A DNA stretch of 64,000 nt from Pollenia angustigena (GCA_930367215.1 OV884057.1:107595284-107659283), one strand, 5' to 3'. Shown: positions 31,648 through 43,411, counted from the first letter of the stretch. Made by a program: numbers and translations. Notes: generated by a model not told the origin, from the letters alone.

Positions 31648-33854
31648 CAGGGCAAGGGACTTCATGCAAATGCATGTTTGTTGTCGGTACTCTGAGACCC
31701 ACCTAAAGTTAATATCTTTGCGAATCACAATATTTCCAGTAAAATGGCATCAATTTGTTAGTGCATATTTTTGCATATTTTGCTTTAAATGCATGTTTTT
31801 GCATATTTTGATATAAATGCATATTTTTCGTCATATTTTGAAATATTTATAAAAAAAATTGCTCTTTTCTTAGTTTTTTGCTTAGAAATATCTTTCTGTT
31901 CAAGGCGAATTCATTATAAGGTGTAGTCAGTGAATCAGCTGGTTATAGTTGTTTCAGCCCTGAAGCTGTCAAACAGTCAAAATAGTATGGGAAAATCTGC
32001 TAACTTCGACATTTTCAAGGAGCAAAAACAACATGTTGGTGTTTAGTACTGAATTACCTACATTTTATTATAAATTCACCTTGTTTCTTTTACTTTTAAA
32101 AAGTAGCACATACAAAAATTATACAATTTGTATAATTGTGCACATAATTGTAGAAGTAACAATAAAACAGTTTTTGACGTTTCATTTTGTTCGCGGTTTT
32201 TTTTACTTGAAGAAGCAGCAAATAAAAAGAATGTTCGGCGAAGAAAAAATAGAACTCAACAAAATATTTTTGATTTACGGTGTAAGAAGTATGACCTAAA
32301 ATCCAAAAAGTATTAATAAAATAAATTGTTTTTAAGGAAAAAAATGCCAAAAGAAAAAATATCAAAAAATAATCTTTTAAATAAGTGTGTTTTTAAGTCT
32401 TCAAAATAGAGGGAAAAGTACTTTTTTGCAAAGTTTACAAAAAGGTGTTTCATTTAAAAATTTCAAGTAAATCAGCACCTTCAAAGCCAGAAACACAAAG
32501 ATTTATGATTTATGAAAACGTTTCGAAAACTTTAATTTCAAAATCAACTTTTGGGGATAAGACTAGCAAATTTAGTTTTGAATTGTATAATGCTCTGGTG
32601 TCTGCAGATATACCTCTATATTAGCTAATCAACCAAAATTATAGAATTTTTTTAAACAAATATAACAATGAAACCATTCCTACGGAAACACCCCTTATAA
32701 TAACTTATATCGCCAAGTTGTACACTATACAACTATGTGACATTGTTGAAAGGATTAAGTGACATAATTTGTGGCTGTCTATTGGCAAAGCAATGGACAC
32801 TGAAGGACGTTTCGTTGTCTACGTAATTGTGATCTTGAATGCAGAAGAAGATCTTGAATGCAGAAGAAGAACAGAGTTAACACAAATTTTTGTTAAATAT
32901 TGTAAAGTTGGAAAAGGTAGATCATGCTTCAACTCGAACTTTCAAAGATTTAATTTCTCTTTTAGAATCCTTTAATAAAAATAAAATTTTGCTCTACTTG
33001 ACCTTTTTTTTAAGATATCTTACTCAAAAATGTTACATGTCACATGTTTTTAAAGTCACCTTTGCGTTTCAACCATGTATAACAAGATGGGGTACCTGGT
33101 TGCAGGCTGTTGAGTATTATGCCAAAAATTTTGAAGAATTTAAAGATGTGGTAAATAATTTTAACGAAAATAATGCAGTCGCGATAAAAAATTAAACAAT
33201 ATTTTAAATGTACCTAATATAAAGGCTCAATTAGAATTTATACACTCAAACAATGGGTTTCTAGTCGAGACAATAACCGAACTTCAGGGGTTTAAATCAT
33301 TGAACACCTCGGTTAAACTCGTTGATAACGCTGTCATTAAAATAAGAAAAGTAAAAGGTCAAATCGGCGAAAAAATAAAAGCCAAAATTTATGCAGTTTT
33401 AAAAAAGAATGCCGGATTTAAAAAAGTTAAAGAAATTGGTAATATTTTAAATTTACCTTCCAGTAAAGAAAAAATTGTAGACAATGAATATTCTACAAAG
33501 GAGTTGACCACTTTTAAATATCCACCTATTACATCCGTTGATGTCGAACGAACATTTTCAATGCTTAAAACTGTTTTAAGACCAAATAGAATGAGTTTTA
33601 CATTTGATAACTTAAAAAAAAACTTATTTATTTATATATGTAAATATATCTTTATCTACTACTACTTTTTAAACTATGTTTTAAGTTTTTAAAACTGAAT
33701 GAAATGTATTTATGTGTTTTTTTTGTTAAATATGGTTAAAAAAATATATTTTTAATGCATATTTTTTACTTTTATTTTTGCATATTTTACGATTTTTAGT
33801 GCATGTTTTATGCGCATATTTTGCGATTTTAAGTGCATGAACTTCCTTGCCCTG
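31648..33854 (+). mobile_element. hAT transposon (2207 bp), degenerate
   Basis: Ends CAGGGCAAGGGACTTCATGC and inverse CAGGGCAAGGAAGTTCATGC; 8-bp duplication GTAATGAA at 31640-31647 and 33855-33862. Subterminal DNA is filled with TGCATATTTT/TGCATGTTTT repeats on both sides, presumably transposase-binding sites. Contains a decayed transposase. A CAAGGCGAATTCATTATAAG phrase at 31906 resembles the MITE ends at 49802 and 62139, possibly a half-deleted nested insertion. Confidence 0.92.
32410..33690 (+). pseudogene. hAT transposase relic
   Basis: Order of domains: BED-like finger remnant (FFAKFTKRCF and neighbouring frames near 32420), then FSFELYNALVSADIPL, NLWLSIGKAMDTEGRFV, where the family normally has SIDETTD and the catalytic Asp is replaced, then FAFQPCITRWGTWLQAVEYY, and the C-terminal dimerisation block YPPITSVDVERTFSMLKTVL (33519-33580) with the conserved Glu. 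At least four frames are needed to follow it. Inactive. Confidence 0.78.
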
Positions 33855-34066
33855 GTAATGAAATTAAAAATGATGAAGATAACGATTTAACTCCGAAAAA
33901 GTATTTGCTAGCCTTTAGCAAATAAAATGACTTTCTGGAAAAGGATTTAGCATGTATCTTAATCACCAAAAAGTCTTAGATGTTATTTAAACGACTGAAA
34001 ACAAGCACATCATTTATTGAAACTGATGTTAGTGAATGGAATGATAACACTGTGGAACAAATTCAG

Positions 34067-34155
34067 GGGGCAAATCGCGACATTCGATATCGATCGAAAT
34101 TCCCATGTAAATTGTATTGCAATTTCGATCGATATCGAATGTCGCGATTTGCCCC
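34067..34155. mobile_element. 89-bp hairpin MITE with perfect 35-bp arms
   Basis: Arms 34067-34101 and 34121-34155 are exact inverses (GGGGCAAATCGCGACATTCG...), with a 19-nt loop. CAG flanks both sides (34064-34066, 34156-34158). The outer GGGGCAAA resembles the ends of the MITE at 49133-49362, which also lies next to CAG. Confidence 0.8.
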
Positions 34156-34301
34156 CAGGTTAGCAAAAGTTAGGTCGATTTTAAGAGTGAGGGGTGAAAA
34201 AAAAGGCTAAATTAGAAGACCCGTATCGCGGCGTTTGTTTATGTTAGTGCGAATTTTTTTCTAATCGGCCTTCAACTTTGCAGTCAAATGCCGATTTTTT
34301 T

Positions 34302-34439
34302 TTGACTTAGCTGCACAATCTCCTTTGCACGATTTTTTGTGCAGGTAAATCAAAAATTCAGTTATCTTAAATGCATTTACCTGCCTTAATGTGCAGGTAC
34401 AAAATTGTGGTTAACTGCACAAAAGTGCAGCTAAAGTAA
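34302..34439. mobile_element. 138-bp MITE, TTGACTTAGCTGCAC ends, second copy
   Basis: Same length and ends as 16621-16758; internal TGCAC/GTGCA pairs conserved. Confidence 0.7.
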
Positions 34440-35786
34440 TGTGTTTGATTTAAAAGTAGAATAAAAAAATTATTTTATTAATACATAAATTTATATATTA
34501 TTAAAATTTTATTCCAACCCAGTGTGTCTCACAAAGTGTGTTTTTTAATTGTGGACAATTCCTCGCACGGGAGAAACTGTTACACGTGCTGATTCGTATG
34601 AGAGATTCTTCCACAACGCAGCGAAAAACACGTATATTAATCGTAAAGGGAATCATTTATGATGTATGTAGATATTATCTAACGAGTCTTTCAAAAAGCA
34701 TGCGAAGAGTCATATGAGACTCATGTAGTTATTATTTTACAACTCGTGAAATGCTCAGCCGTATGACTGAGCTAACTTAATAAGGGCATCAAGCGTATTT
34801 TTCGTGCCAAAACTTCTAATTTTCATACAATTTCTATAAAACAAACCTTAAGGTCGCGAAATCAACACCATCCTGTTGGAAAATCCTTTTTTAAAGATCC
34901 TTAGGCCGGTTTGTTTTATTAAAATTGTAGTCCCAAAAGGTTCGTTCCAAGATTTAAAGTCGAGCGTGTCAAATAAACAAATAAAAAAAATAATAAATTA
35001 AAAAAAGATTTACATAGATGTTTTTGTAACTCGTCAGATAATCATCAGAAGATTCTTTTAGGAGCTGTATGTATATTAAACATAATCGTCTAACAAACAG
35101 CCTATGCTTGCTGGGAAATAACAGATCATTTTTGTATGTTTATTTAATATAAAAGAAACATTAACAAAAACAATGAGAATTCACAAAGAATTTATGAAAA
35201 AAAAACAAAAAAATTGCGATTTTAATTTTTATAAACAGCTTAAATTGGATATTTATGTGAAAAAGTGGCCACCAAATATTTTTATGTGTGCAGCTAACTT
35301 TGATGTTTTGTATGAAAATATTTTAAAGCCACCCAAAAATACAAAAAATGTGCAGGTATACATCTTAATAAATTTTTTTTTGGGCTAATCAAATTTAAAT
35401 TTAGTGTTTTAAATATGTTGAAAAAATTTTTGAACAATAATAACTAGATAGATTTAAAAAGCTTGCGTTTTCTAAGGGCATATGAAAACCTCTTTTGTTA
35501 GGTAACCTTTGCATGAAAAACGCCGATATTTTTCCAATATGGCTGAAAAATTATTCTAAAGAGGACTTTTTTGACTTGTGTTTTTAAAACAAGCGGGAAT
35601 TTAGTAATTCTGAATTTTATTTTAAATACTTATGAAAAATTACGACTTTTTTGTATAGTTTTGAGACAGAAGTGGCAAGAAAGCCACAGTTGCTAAAATA
35701 GTTTAACAGCCAGTCCCACGATGTCACACGTTAACGTTCGCATAGAAAATAACATTTAAAACAAAAACTAATTTTAGAAATTATAT
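34440..35786. other. AT-rich spacer, no recognised gene
   Basis: A 71-codon plus frame at 35173-35388 (starts MRIHKEFMKKKQ) has no motif and no paralogue in the window; not called. Confidence 0.35.
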
Positions 35787-35810
35787 ATATATATATATAT
35801 ATAAACGTTT
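35786..35810. repeat. AT dinucleotide microsatellite
   Basis: About 12 TA repeats. Followed by ACCAAAGAACCGCTGGACCG, similar to the 5' part of the Helitron-like remnant at 54616, so the repeat may mark a Helitron 5' end. Confidence 0.6.
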
Positions 35811-36876
35811 GTAAAACCAAAGAACCGCTGGACCGATTGAGACCAAACCTGGACCATAAATTAGTTTAGTCTGGAGCCAAAGGACGCAGTTGTCGTGACA
35901 TATACATTTGTTCACTTTTAACGGTAATTAGTTTCCTTGTACTTAGTTTTTTTTTAAATTTTCTTTTGTTAACTTTATTGATATTTTTTATTTTTATTCT
36001 TTTGGTAATACGTTTGTAGTTTTTTATTGCTTATTTTTTGGCACAGCTGATTGTTTAACAATTTTCCCAATCAGCCCAAAGAAAAAGTACGGACTTCGTG
36101 AAAGAAGAAGAAGTATATTTTTATCTTAATAGCTCTCTCACTTTACCAAACTTTGAGTATGGGAACAGTTTTCGGTAAGATTGGGATCCCGCGGGCTCCC
36201 AACGTTGAGTACGGGATCACATCTATTAAGTTCATGCATAAGTATATGTACTCGTATCCCTGTGCGAAGCCTCGGATCAATCAAGTGTCTCCAAGTCGAT
36301 TTTGTTGTTGTTACTTTTGTAGCAGCGAAACCTGAAGAAAAGGTGTTGCTGAGTTGGCAATCTTTGGTCAGTTCTACGCGTCATTCTTGTCAATTTGTTG
36401 GTGACGATGTTTAGTATACCGTTCGACTCAATATCACTTTCTGAGTCAATTTAACGCTGACCCTAAGTTCGGCTGGCTGAATGTCTGTCCATGTAGCCTT
36501 GTTCGCAAAGTACAGGTCGCAATTTTAAAGGTATTTGATGAAATTTTGTAAATAAGTTACTGAAAATGGTAAGCATCGGTCCATAATTTCACATGGTTTT
36601 CATACAAACTTCTTTTCGGAATAGTGTTTGTGCCTATAAACAATCTTATTGTGTTGGAATTAAGATTAAATTTTGAACAAACTTATTGCATTTTAAATCA
36701 TCTTACTAAATTTTATTAGAATTGATCCATATTTGACTATAGCTCCCATACAAATAGTACTCCCGAATAAAGCTTTTAATCCCAACTTCCTTATAAATGT
36801 TGATATTGACATAAAAATTGGCGACAATAGCTTCCACGATAGCTACTATGTCATGACAAATTGGCCATCACTTATA
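35811..36876. other. Helitron-like and dispersed-repeat scraps
   Basis: AACCGCTGGACCGATT (35823-35838) parallels GAACGGCTGGACCGATTTCG at 54662. From 36466, GGCTGGCTGAATGTCTGTCC and the following text resemble a dispersed fly repeat whose apparent tail (GGTGTAGGGTATCAAATGG...CGACTATACTTTCTTA) is at 38932-38976, beyond the hAT insertion. Frames at 36153-36414 lack motifs. Confidence 0.4.
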
Positions 36877-37014
36877 TAGCGTCTTCACGTGGCAATTTTT
36901 TGTCATACCAAACGTCAAAGTCTATATAAAAAAAACTCGAAAATTTTTGTCAGCGTTTTTTTAATATGAAGTTTGACGTTTGGTATGACAAAAAATTGCC
37001 AGGTGAAGACGCTA
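36877..37014. repeat. Inverted repeat, 43-bp arms, one mismatch
   Basis: Left arm 36877-36919 (TAGCGTCTTCACGTGGCAAT...) and right arm 36972-37014 pair across a 52-nt spacer with a single mismatch. The right arm reads as protein (KFDVWYDKKLPGEDAMLKTT), but that follows from the repeat. Purpose unknown; may be the core of a hairpin element. Confidence 0.75.
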
Positions 37015-37144
37015 TGTTAAAGACAACCAAATCGTATATAGATGAAGACCTAAATATTATTCCGCACAAAGAACTTTCACATGAATCTTCACCTCTTGAA
37101 ATAATTTTGCTCTGGCGGGTCCATGATTGCCCATGGGTCCCAAA

Positions 37145-38887
37145 TAGGGTTGCCAGACGTACTGTTTTTAGCAGTACATGTACTGATTTTTGTCAATTGT
37201 ACTGTTTTATGCACAACACCCAAAACAGTACGCAAATGTACTGTTTTTTGCACTTTGTACTGTTTTCTGTACTGATTTTTAAGTTTAGTGTCCAAAAAAC
37301 AAAGATATTAAGAAAAATCGTTTTAAATAAAACACATTTGGGAATTTTTAACGGTATGCTATCAAGCCATATTGTCATAATATCCTTATCTTAGAATTTA
37401 TTTACTCTCTAACTCTAATTTTGAGGGGTAAATTTTGCCCTTTTTCCCAACTCTTAAACAAAAGTATACAAGACGGCACTTATTAGGGTTAAAAGAATTC
37501 TCGAAATTTGGGGCATTGAAATTTTTGAATTTCTTGAAAGGGCGTTTGGTACAAGTCAAAAAATATACTAAATGTACTTCTGACCTAAAAGACTATTTCA
37601 GATGTCTTCAGTAGAATTGTATGGCAGTTCTTTTCATAGAATATATTAACCCTCTAACACTCATTTTAAGGGGTAATTTTTGTAATTTTTTTAACTTCTA
37701 CACTAAAACGGTACGTTAGAGGGTTAAAATATTCTGTGAATATTTTCTGCATCAAATTTCACTGGCGGTCTTCCAAGACCAAAAAAGCGTGCAATGTATG
37801 TAAAACGGGTTTTCGAAAAATTAAAAAAAATCAAGGCCCGGAATTTCGAAAACCCGTTTTACTTGCATTGGATAATTTTTGGTCTTAGAAGGCCCCTAGT
37901 GAAATTTGATGCAGGAAATATTGGTAGAGCATTTTTACTCTTACAAGTGCCGTTTTAGTATCCTTTTTTTTAGAGTTGGGAAAAAGGGCAAAAATTACCC
38001 CTTAACATGAGAGTTAGAGGGTTAATAAATTCTAAGAAAAGAATCGCAATAAGATTCTACTGAAGACATCTAAAATTATTTTTTAGCTCAGAAGCACATT
38101 TAGTATATTTATTTTGACTTATACCAAACGCCTTTTCAAAAAATTAAAAAACTTTAGGGGCCCATATTTCGGGAGCCCGAGCTAATTTTGCAAAACTTTT
38201 TGGCAGATTTGCTCTACTAGTAGTCTACTTTTATTTCGCGGTGCAAGTGTTGAGGCTGGTGACGATGACCCTAATTTTGTTGCACACTCTATTTTACAAT
38301 ATTTAGTTTAAAGAAATTGTTGTTTTGCAAACAAAAAAGTTGTAAAATAATTAGAATTTTTGTACTGCGTCTATTGTTTTGTCAAAAATACACAGATTAA
38401 ATAAGGAGTTGCTCACATCCTTCATATATTTAAGACATATGACTACCGTTTAAATAAAAGAAAGAAACAAATATTTTCTGAAATTTATGCGATAGTTCCA
38501 CAATATGTGTGTGGTGAAAATTGCTTCAAATACCAATATGTTTTAAGAAAATTCTACTAACCCAATCAATGAATAAGTTTTTTAAGTTAAATATAAACTA
38601 AGATATTTAAACATTATACATTGGAAAATGATACAATGGCCAAATGCTTCGTTTGTGGTGTTTGCTTTATAAACGCAAATGGTGTGATTTTGTATATGAA
38701 ATACCATTAAATGTAAATCTTTCCTTTAATGTTGATGTTTGAAGTCTATTTCTTTATATTAGTTTTGTTCAAGAGTTGTAAATATTAAGTTATGGTTTCG
38801 TAAAAAAATGTACTGTTTTTTTCTTAAATGTACTGTTTTTTCATAACCAATGTACTGTTTTTCCGAATTCAAAATCTGGCTACCCTA
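37145..38887. mobile_element. Non-autonomous hAT (1743 bp) with long internal palindrome
   Basis: Ends TAGGGTTGCCAGA and inverse TAGGGTAGCCAGA; 8-bp duplication GTCCCAAA at 37137-37144 and 38888-38895. Both subterminal regions are rich in GTACTGTTTT. No transposase. Same family as 1850-2513. Confidence 0.9.
37505..38178. repeat. Palindrome with ~325-bp arms inside the hAT
   Basis: Sequence from about 37505 to 37830 is inverted from about 37843 to 38178 (for example GATGTCTTCAGTAGAAT against ATTCTACTGAAGACATC; AAAACGGGTTTTCGAAA against TTTCGAAAACCCGTTTT). The spacer is ~12-20 nt. A ~250-bp direct sub-repeat with AACCCTCTAA(C)ACTC also starts at 37404. A transcript would fold into a long hairpin. 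Confidence 0.8.
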
Positions 38888-39130
38888 GTCCCAAATAGAG
38901 TATACTCTAGAAATTGTTCTTTATTAACTGTGGTGTAGGGTATCAAATGGCCGAGCTTAATCGACTATACTTTCTTAAATGTTTTATTGAATAAAAAGTG
39001 GTATGAACTTTAACTATTTATGCTTTTTTATTTTATAGCCAATACTTGGTAAAATTTATGTCAATTTGGTACAATTATGCCATTGAGACGGTACAATTTA
39101 AGAATTGTCCAATCCCAACAGTGGTCGACG

Positions 39131-39169
39131 CACACTGGTTCATATTTTGAGAAGGCGGTCAAAATTATT
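39131..39169 (+). promoter_or_regulatory. Left Transib end, RSS-like (heptamer, 23-bp spacer, A-rich nonamer)
   Basis: CACACTG, then 23 bases ending GAGAAGGCGGTC, then AAAATTATT. The heptamer differs from the consensus recombination signal heptamer CACAGTG at one base. Expected to be the transposase binding and cleavage site. Confidence 0.75.
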
Positions 39170-41736
39170 TGTTTTTATGTTCTCCGATTTTAAAATTTTT
39201 TTATTCATGTGAAAGTAAATACTAGTGAACCTCGGGAGTCAAAAAATTTCAACCCTATTTCAACTATTTCATTAAGGGTGGTCTGAAATGGACTTTCTCA
39301 ATATTTGGTTATAGTTTTGAATTTCTGAGTAAATTTTTGAAGTTGAAATGCTCATAACTTTTTTGTTTTTTAAGATTTTTTGACAGAATAAGTTTTGTGT
39401 ATTAGTTTATTTTATTAGCTATACGTGGTTTAAAGCATTAAACTCTGCGACCTCTAGAACTATTTAATTCCCGGAAATTTCCTACTTTATAGAGCATAAG
39501 TCCTGCCCGTCAAAATGCGTCAAAAAAATCTATACTCTCTTGAAGTCCAGAATCTAACCTACATTTTTATACCCCATTGTACACACATCTGGATACGGTC
39601 TTGCGAACTACAGCAATTTCTGTGCCCCAAGGTAAGATATTCGGTTCAAAAAATAAGTCCTGTCCGTCAGGTTATCAATTAATTTGGAGAAGGTAAAGGT
39701 ATTGCCATTGTTATGAACTTATTGTGGGTGAACGGATGTTGCGAAACAAATAGGCGACATAAATAGACTAAAAGTTAAACATTAGTAAATAGCCGCAACA
39801 TAAACTACATAGTTTAATTACCTGAAAATTGCAACTTAATTTAAAAAAATGGAAGAGCAGGTAAATGGTAAAAATAACTAGCACACAGTTATATTTTACG
39901 TGAAAATTACCTACATGTTACCTGTTAATTTATTGCCGTTATATTATCCTTTTAAAAAGTGTGAAAACAGGGTTTTTTTATGTTTCAAAGAAATGCTAAT
40001 AAAAGATTAAATTTGTATTTAAAAAAGGGTTTTTATGTTTCAAAGAAGTGGTAACAAAAGATCATTTAAAAAAACTTCTATCAATAGTATAAAAATGCAT
40101 GCATTCATAATTTTACCTTCATTATTGTTTAAACAATGGCTAAGTTCAGTTATAAAATTCTCGCAGACATATATTTTCAACAGAAAGATGAAAAAGATTT
40201 TATGTTACACATAATGAATAATCCATTCTTTAAATTATGCAACGAACAAGAAATCGAAATTCATAAGATAAAAATTAAAAATTTACATTAAGAAAACTGT
40301 ACCTTAAATGATCTAGAAACAAGAAAACGTTTTACTTACGCAACGAAAAATGGCTAACAAATGATCTGATTTTTAAGAAGCTGTCAATAACCGCTAAGGA
40401 AACTGGAAAAGTGGGTCGGCCCGCAATACAAATTGACAATTTCAGTGAAAGATCACGAAGACGCAAGCTTGCAAATATCAATGAAGAAATTTCTCATAGT
40501 ATGATAAAGGATTCATTTCTGCATCAAATTCAACCAGCGCAAAATAAGAAAACAAAAATTGCAATAATTGAAAAAATAGTGGAAGCGAGCCCTAAACGCA
40601 CAAAGAGGATTTTAAAAAGTATGCCTACACCAACTGAAGAAATGAAATTTACTCCAGAAGAAGCATTTGCACTATTTTTGGATTTAAAACTGACAAAAAT
40701 ACAGAACTACGAAAGCGAACCAATGAAAAAAATTGTGGAATCTTTCCAGCATATCGAGATTAAGTTTCTGTCAAAAAAGAGTGCTTACCTTCACAAACGG
40801 CTATTAGTGTAATTTCAAGTTCAGCAGAAGTAAAATTGCAGGCTCTCCTCGAACACACTGCAGAACGATTATTAAATACACTTGATGCTGACTGTTTAAA
40901 AAAACTTAAAAATTGCAGCATCACTTTATTTTCTAAATGGGGATGTTATGGAAGCTCTGGTCAGAAACAATACAAGCAATGTAATTCAGAAAACTCAAGT
41001 GATGCTTACTTATTCATGGTATCTTTAGTTCCATTACGTTTAAGAAAAACTTATATTGGCTTAGATCCGTCAACCAGTAGAGTTACAGAAATGGATGTAT
41101 GGAAAAATGAAATTCGCTCTTCAACAAAGTATCGCAGAACAATAAAGTTTGTTTACAAAAAGGAAACTAAAGATGTCATAACTGAAGAAGTTCGAAAAAT
41201 AAAAGATTAAATTAAAGAACTTCAACCGGAAATATTTAAATTTGATGACCAATGCATTGAAATTAATTTTCAAATGTTCCTTACAATGATCGATAGAAAA
41301 GTTGCCCAAGCATTAACCGAATTTTACCCGTTAGGCGAAACAGTGAGAAAAAACAAAGAAAATTTGGAAAAGGAAGCAAACAAAAAAACAAATTTAGGAA
41401 AAATACCTTCACCTAGGCCTTATAATTGATCAGCCAAAACAAGGAGAAGGAAATTCAAATGATTGAAACACTGCAAGGAGATCTTTTTCCGATCCAGAAA
41501 CTGCTGCATCTATCACAGGAGAACATTTTGAATTAATAAGACGATTCCAGATCATTACACAAGTTATATCATGTAGCAGAAAGATAAATGCAAAAAAATT
41601 TGGCCAGTATGCAAATGAAACAGCAATTCTTTATAACAAAAAATACTCTTGGAGACATATGCCAACCACAGTTTATAAACTGGTATACCATGGGGAATAA
41701 ATAGTTCAACACAATATGCTACCAATTGGAGATCTA

Positions 41737-42673
41737 CACAGAGCGAAAAAAAACGTTAAAAAACTGTCAACCAACGGTAATAAATTGATAACAAACTGTT
41801 GTCAATATTTCGACAACATTTGTTGTTAAATTTTCAACAAAATGTTGTCAAATTGGGCTGTTAGATAAAAAACGTACTATTGTTGTCAAATTGATAACAC
41901 ACTGTTGTCAAATAGGTATCGCCCTGTTGTCATTATTAACAGCGTATACAAGTTATCCCACAAACAACTTTTGTATTCGCAAGTAAAAAGTGAAAAGTTA
42001 AATAAAATTAAAAGAATAAAATTAAGATTAAAAGTTTAAAAATGAGTGAAGAAAACAAATTAAATTGTGAGGAAAGCCTTGTGTTCCTAGATTATGACTT
42101 TCTTCTTGATGAAAATCTAAGCAACAGCGGAAATATCCAATTGGAAAATAATTATGATGGCGTAGATGACAAGGAATAAATTTGATTTATACTAAATCTA
42201 TATAACAATGAAGTACCTGTTTTTTTTTAATTTTTATTGTAAACTTTAATTATTATTTAAAATTAAAAGTGTGAATTTTTAATGTATTTTTTTATAAGTA
42301 TTTTATTTAAAAAATGTGAAATAAATTAATAAATTTACATTATTCCATTTTATTACTTGGGTTCAGAATGGGTTATTAAGTACATACTACAATCAGAACA
42401 ATGTGTTATCAAAAGGTCAACCGAATGTTGTCAATATATTAACAGTGTGTTGTCAAAAATGACAACACCATGTTGTCGGTATGGTACCATTATGGTGATA
42501 ATATATAACCAATTTGATGTCATATTGAGAACAAATGGTGACAAAATGACAACGAGGTGGTTAAAAAACATTGACACCATCCGTTATCAAATTGAACACA
42601 AACGTAGTTGGCTCACTTTTGACAACGGATGGTGTCAATTTTGGTATTTTTGTACCGGATTTTTCCCTCTGTG
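41737..42673. mobile_element. TA-inserting non-autonomous element (937 bp)
   Basis: Ends CACAGAGCGAAAAA and inverse CACAGAGGGAAAAA, flanked by TA on both sides (41735-41736, 42674-42675). Removing it with one TA restores the frame GDLYQEAQ of the surrounding Transib gene, which proves the borders. Both flanks contain at least nine TGTTGTCA/TGACAACA motifs. The superfamily is uncertain: TA duplication suggests Tc1/mariner, but no transposase is present. Confidence 0.85.
42042..42179 (+). CDS. 45-residue acidic frame inside the TA-type element
   Basis: ATG at 42042, stop at 42177-42179: starts MSEENKLNCEESLVFLDYDF and is rich in Asp, Glu and Asn. The start has an AAAATG context. It could be the first exon of a lost protein, a small peptide or chance. 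No promoter is identifiable. Low confidence that it is translated. Confidence 0.3.
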   Translation: MSEENKLNCEESLVFLDYDFLLDENLSNSGNIQLENNYDGVDDKE

Positions 42674-43411
42674 TATATCAAGAAGCGCAAGAAAAAAGGA
42701 ACAAAGACTACAGATTCTTCCGCGAGAAAATCTTATTACTATTTTGTTGTGCACATCAGATCCATATATGTCCAGTATTCGACAAAAATGGAAATCAACC
42801 TCAATCGAATTAGAGGAAGAAGCTAAACAGCTTCTGGAAAATGAAACCCAAAGCTATTTAGAAGAAATTTTTACTAATATTGTTTAATTTAAAATTGTTT
42901 ATAGATTATAATTTGTTTTTGATTTAAGTATATATTTGTATTAATATATACAAATAAAATACACATACATCTCAAACCAAAAATAAAAGTTGAATTACCT
43001 AAAATGTTATCGATAGCCAAGAATGCTATTTGGCCATTTTTCAAAATATTCCTTTTCAGTTTTATCCCTATAACAACTCGTCTCGTCCCAAAAAAACCAA
43101 CCTTTGGCCCCTGTGAATATTGGGACTAAAAAATTTACAGGGGCCAAATATTGGCATTTTCTGACAGAATCTATGTTCGACAATAAAAAATTAGTATCAG
43201 TTGTAAAATACAAGAGAAATAATGATAAATTATAAAAAAATCATATTTGAAATATTCAACTTTTACACCGAAACTCAACAAAAAAATTAAAATGCATTTT
43301 GAACTCCCCATAACTTTTGCTCCTATCAGTGAATTTTACGTTTTAAAGCCTAACATCGCACCTATCGAGCAAAAACAATCGCATAAAAAATACCGATCCA
43401 GTCAAAAGTTA

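Larger units (their letters stand above)
31206..34063 (+). pseudogene. Relic of a TE-type arthropod protein, split by a hAT
   Basis: Reads LELVVIILGSI, EMPGVFHQARWIANISL (compare the PGAMHHARWMAKAIYSLK motif I know from many uncharacterised arthropod TE-like proteins) and, near 31520-31570, a LNHLWYLAD-like block, with several stops and frameshifts. After the hAT (31648-33854) a further segment near 33985-34060 reads FIETDVSEWND, resembling the family's C-terminus. The same protein therefore brackets the insertion. Function is unknown; most likely a dead transposon gene. Confidence 0.5.
40136..42887 (+). pseudogene. Transib (RAG1-like) transposase, decayed, first catalytic Asp lost
   Basis: Begins MAKFSYKILADIYFQQKDEK at 40136, shifts frame near 40300, then KWLTNDLIFKK and GRPAIQIDNFSERSRRRK. 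Core: ITLFSKWGCYGSSGQKQYKQ at about 40921-40980, where family members have DGSSG, so the first catalytic Asp is Tyr; FMVSLVPLRL; YRRTIKFVYKKET; FLTMIDRKVAQAL (second Asp kept, about 41280); ITGEHFELIRRFQII; YKLVYHGE then a stop; LPIGDL and, after the TA-type element, YQEAQEKRNKDYRFFRE, holding the conserved Glu; SDPYMSS near the end. Stops at 41208 and 41698 and several shifts. Same protein family as the relics at 4930-12700. Confidence 0.82.

Noticed and set aside
31900..31935. A complete nested MITE starting CAAGGCGAATTCATTATAAG inside the hAT
   Set aside because: Only one end could be found; the matching inverse end and duplication are absent.
35173..35388. 71-codon frame starting MRIHKEFMKKKQ
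   Set aside because: No recognisable domain and no supporting exon or repeat copy; cannot be distinguished from chance in AT-rich DNA.
36966..37394. 142-codon frame
   Set aside because: Crosses an inverted-repeat arm and the left end of a hAT; translation of non-coding repeats.
42357..42887. 176-codon frame
   Set aside because: It runs through the end of the TA-type element into the Transib gene, a chimera created by the insertion.
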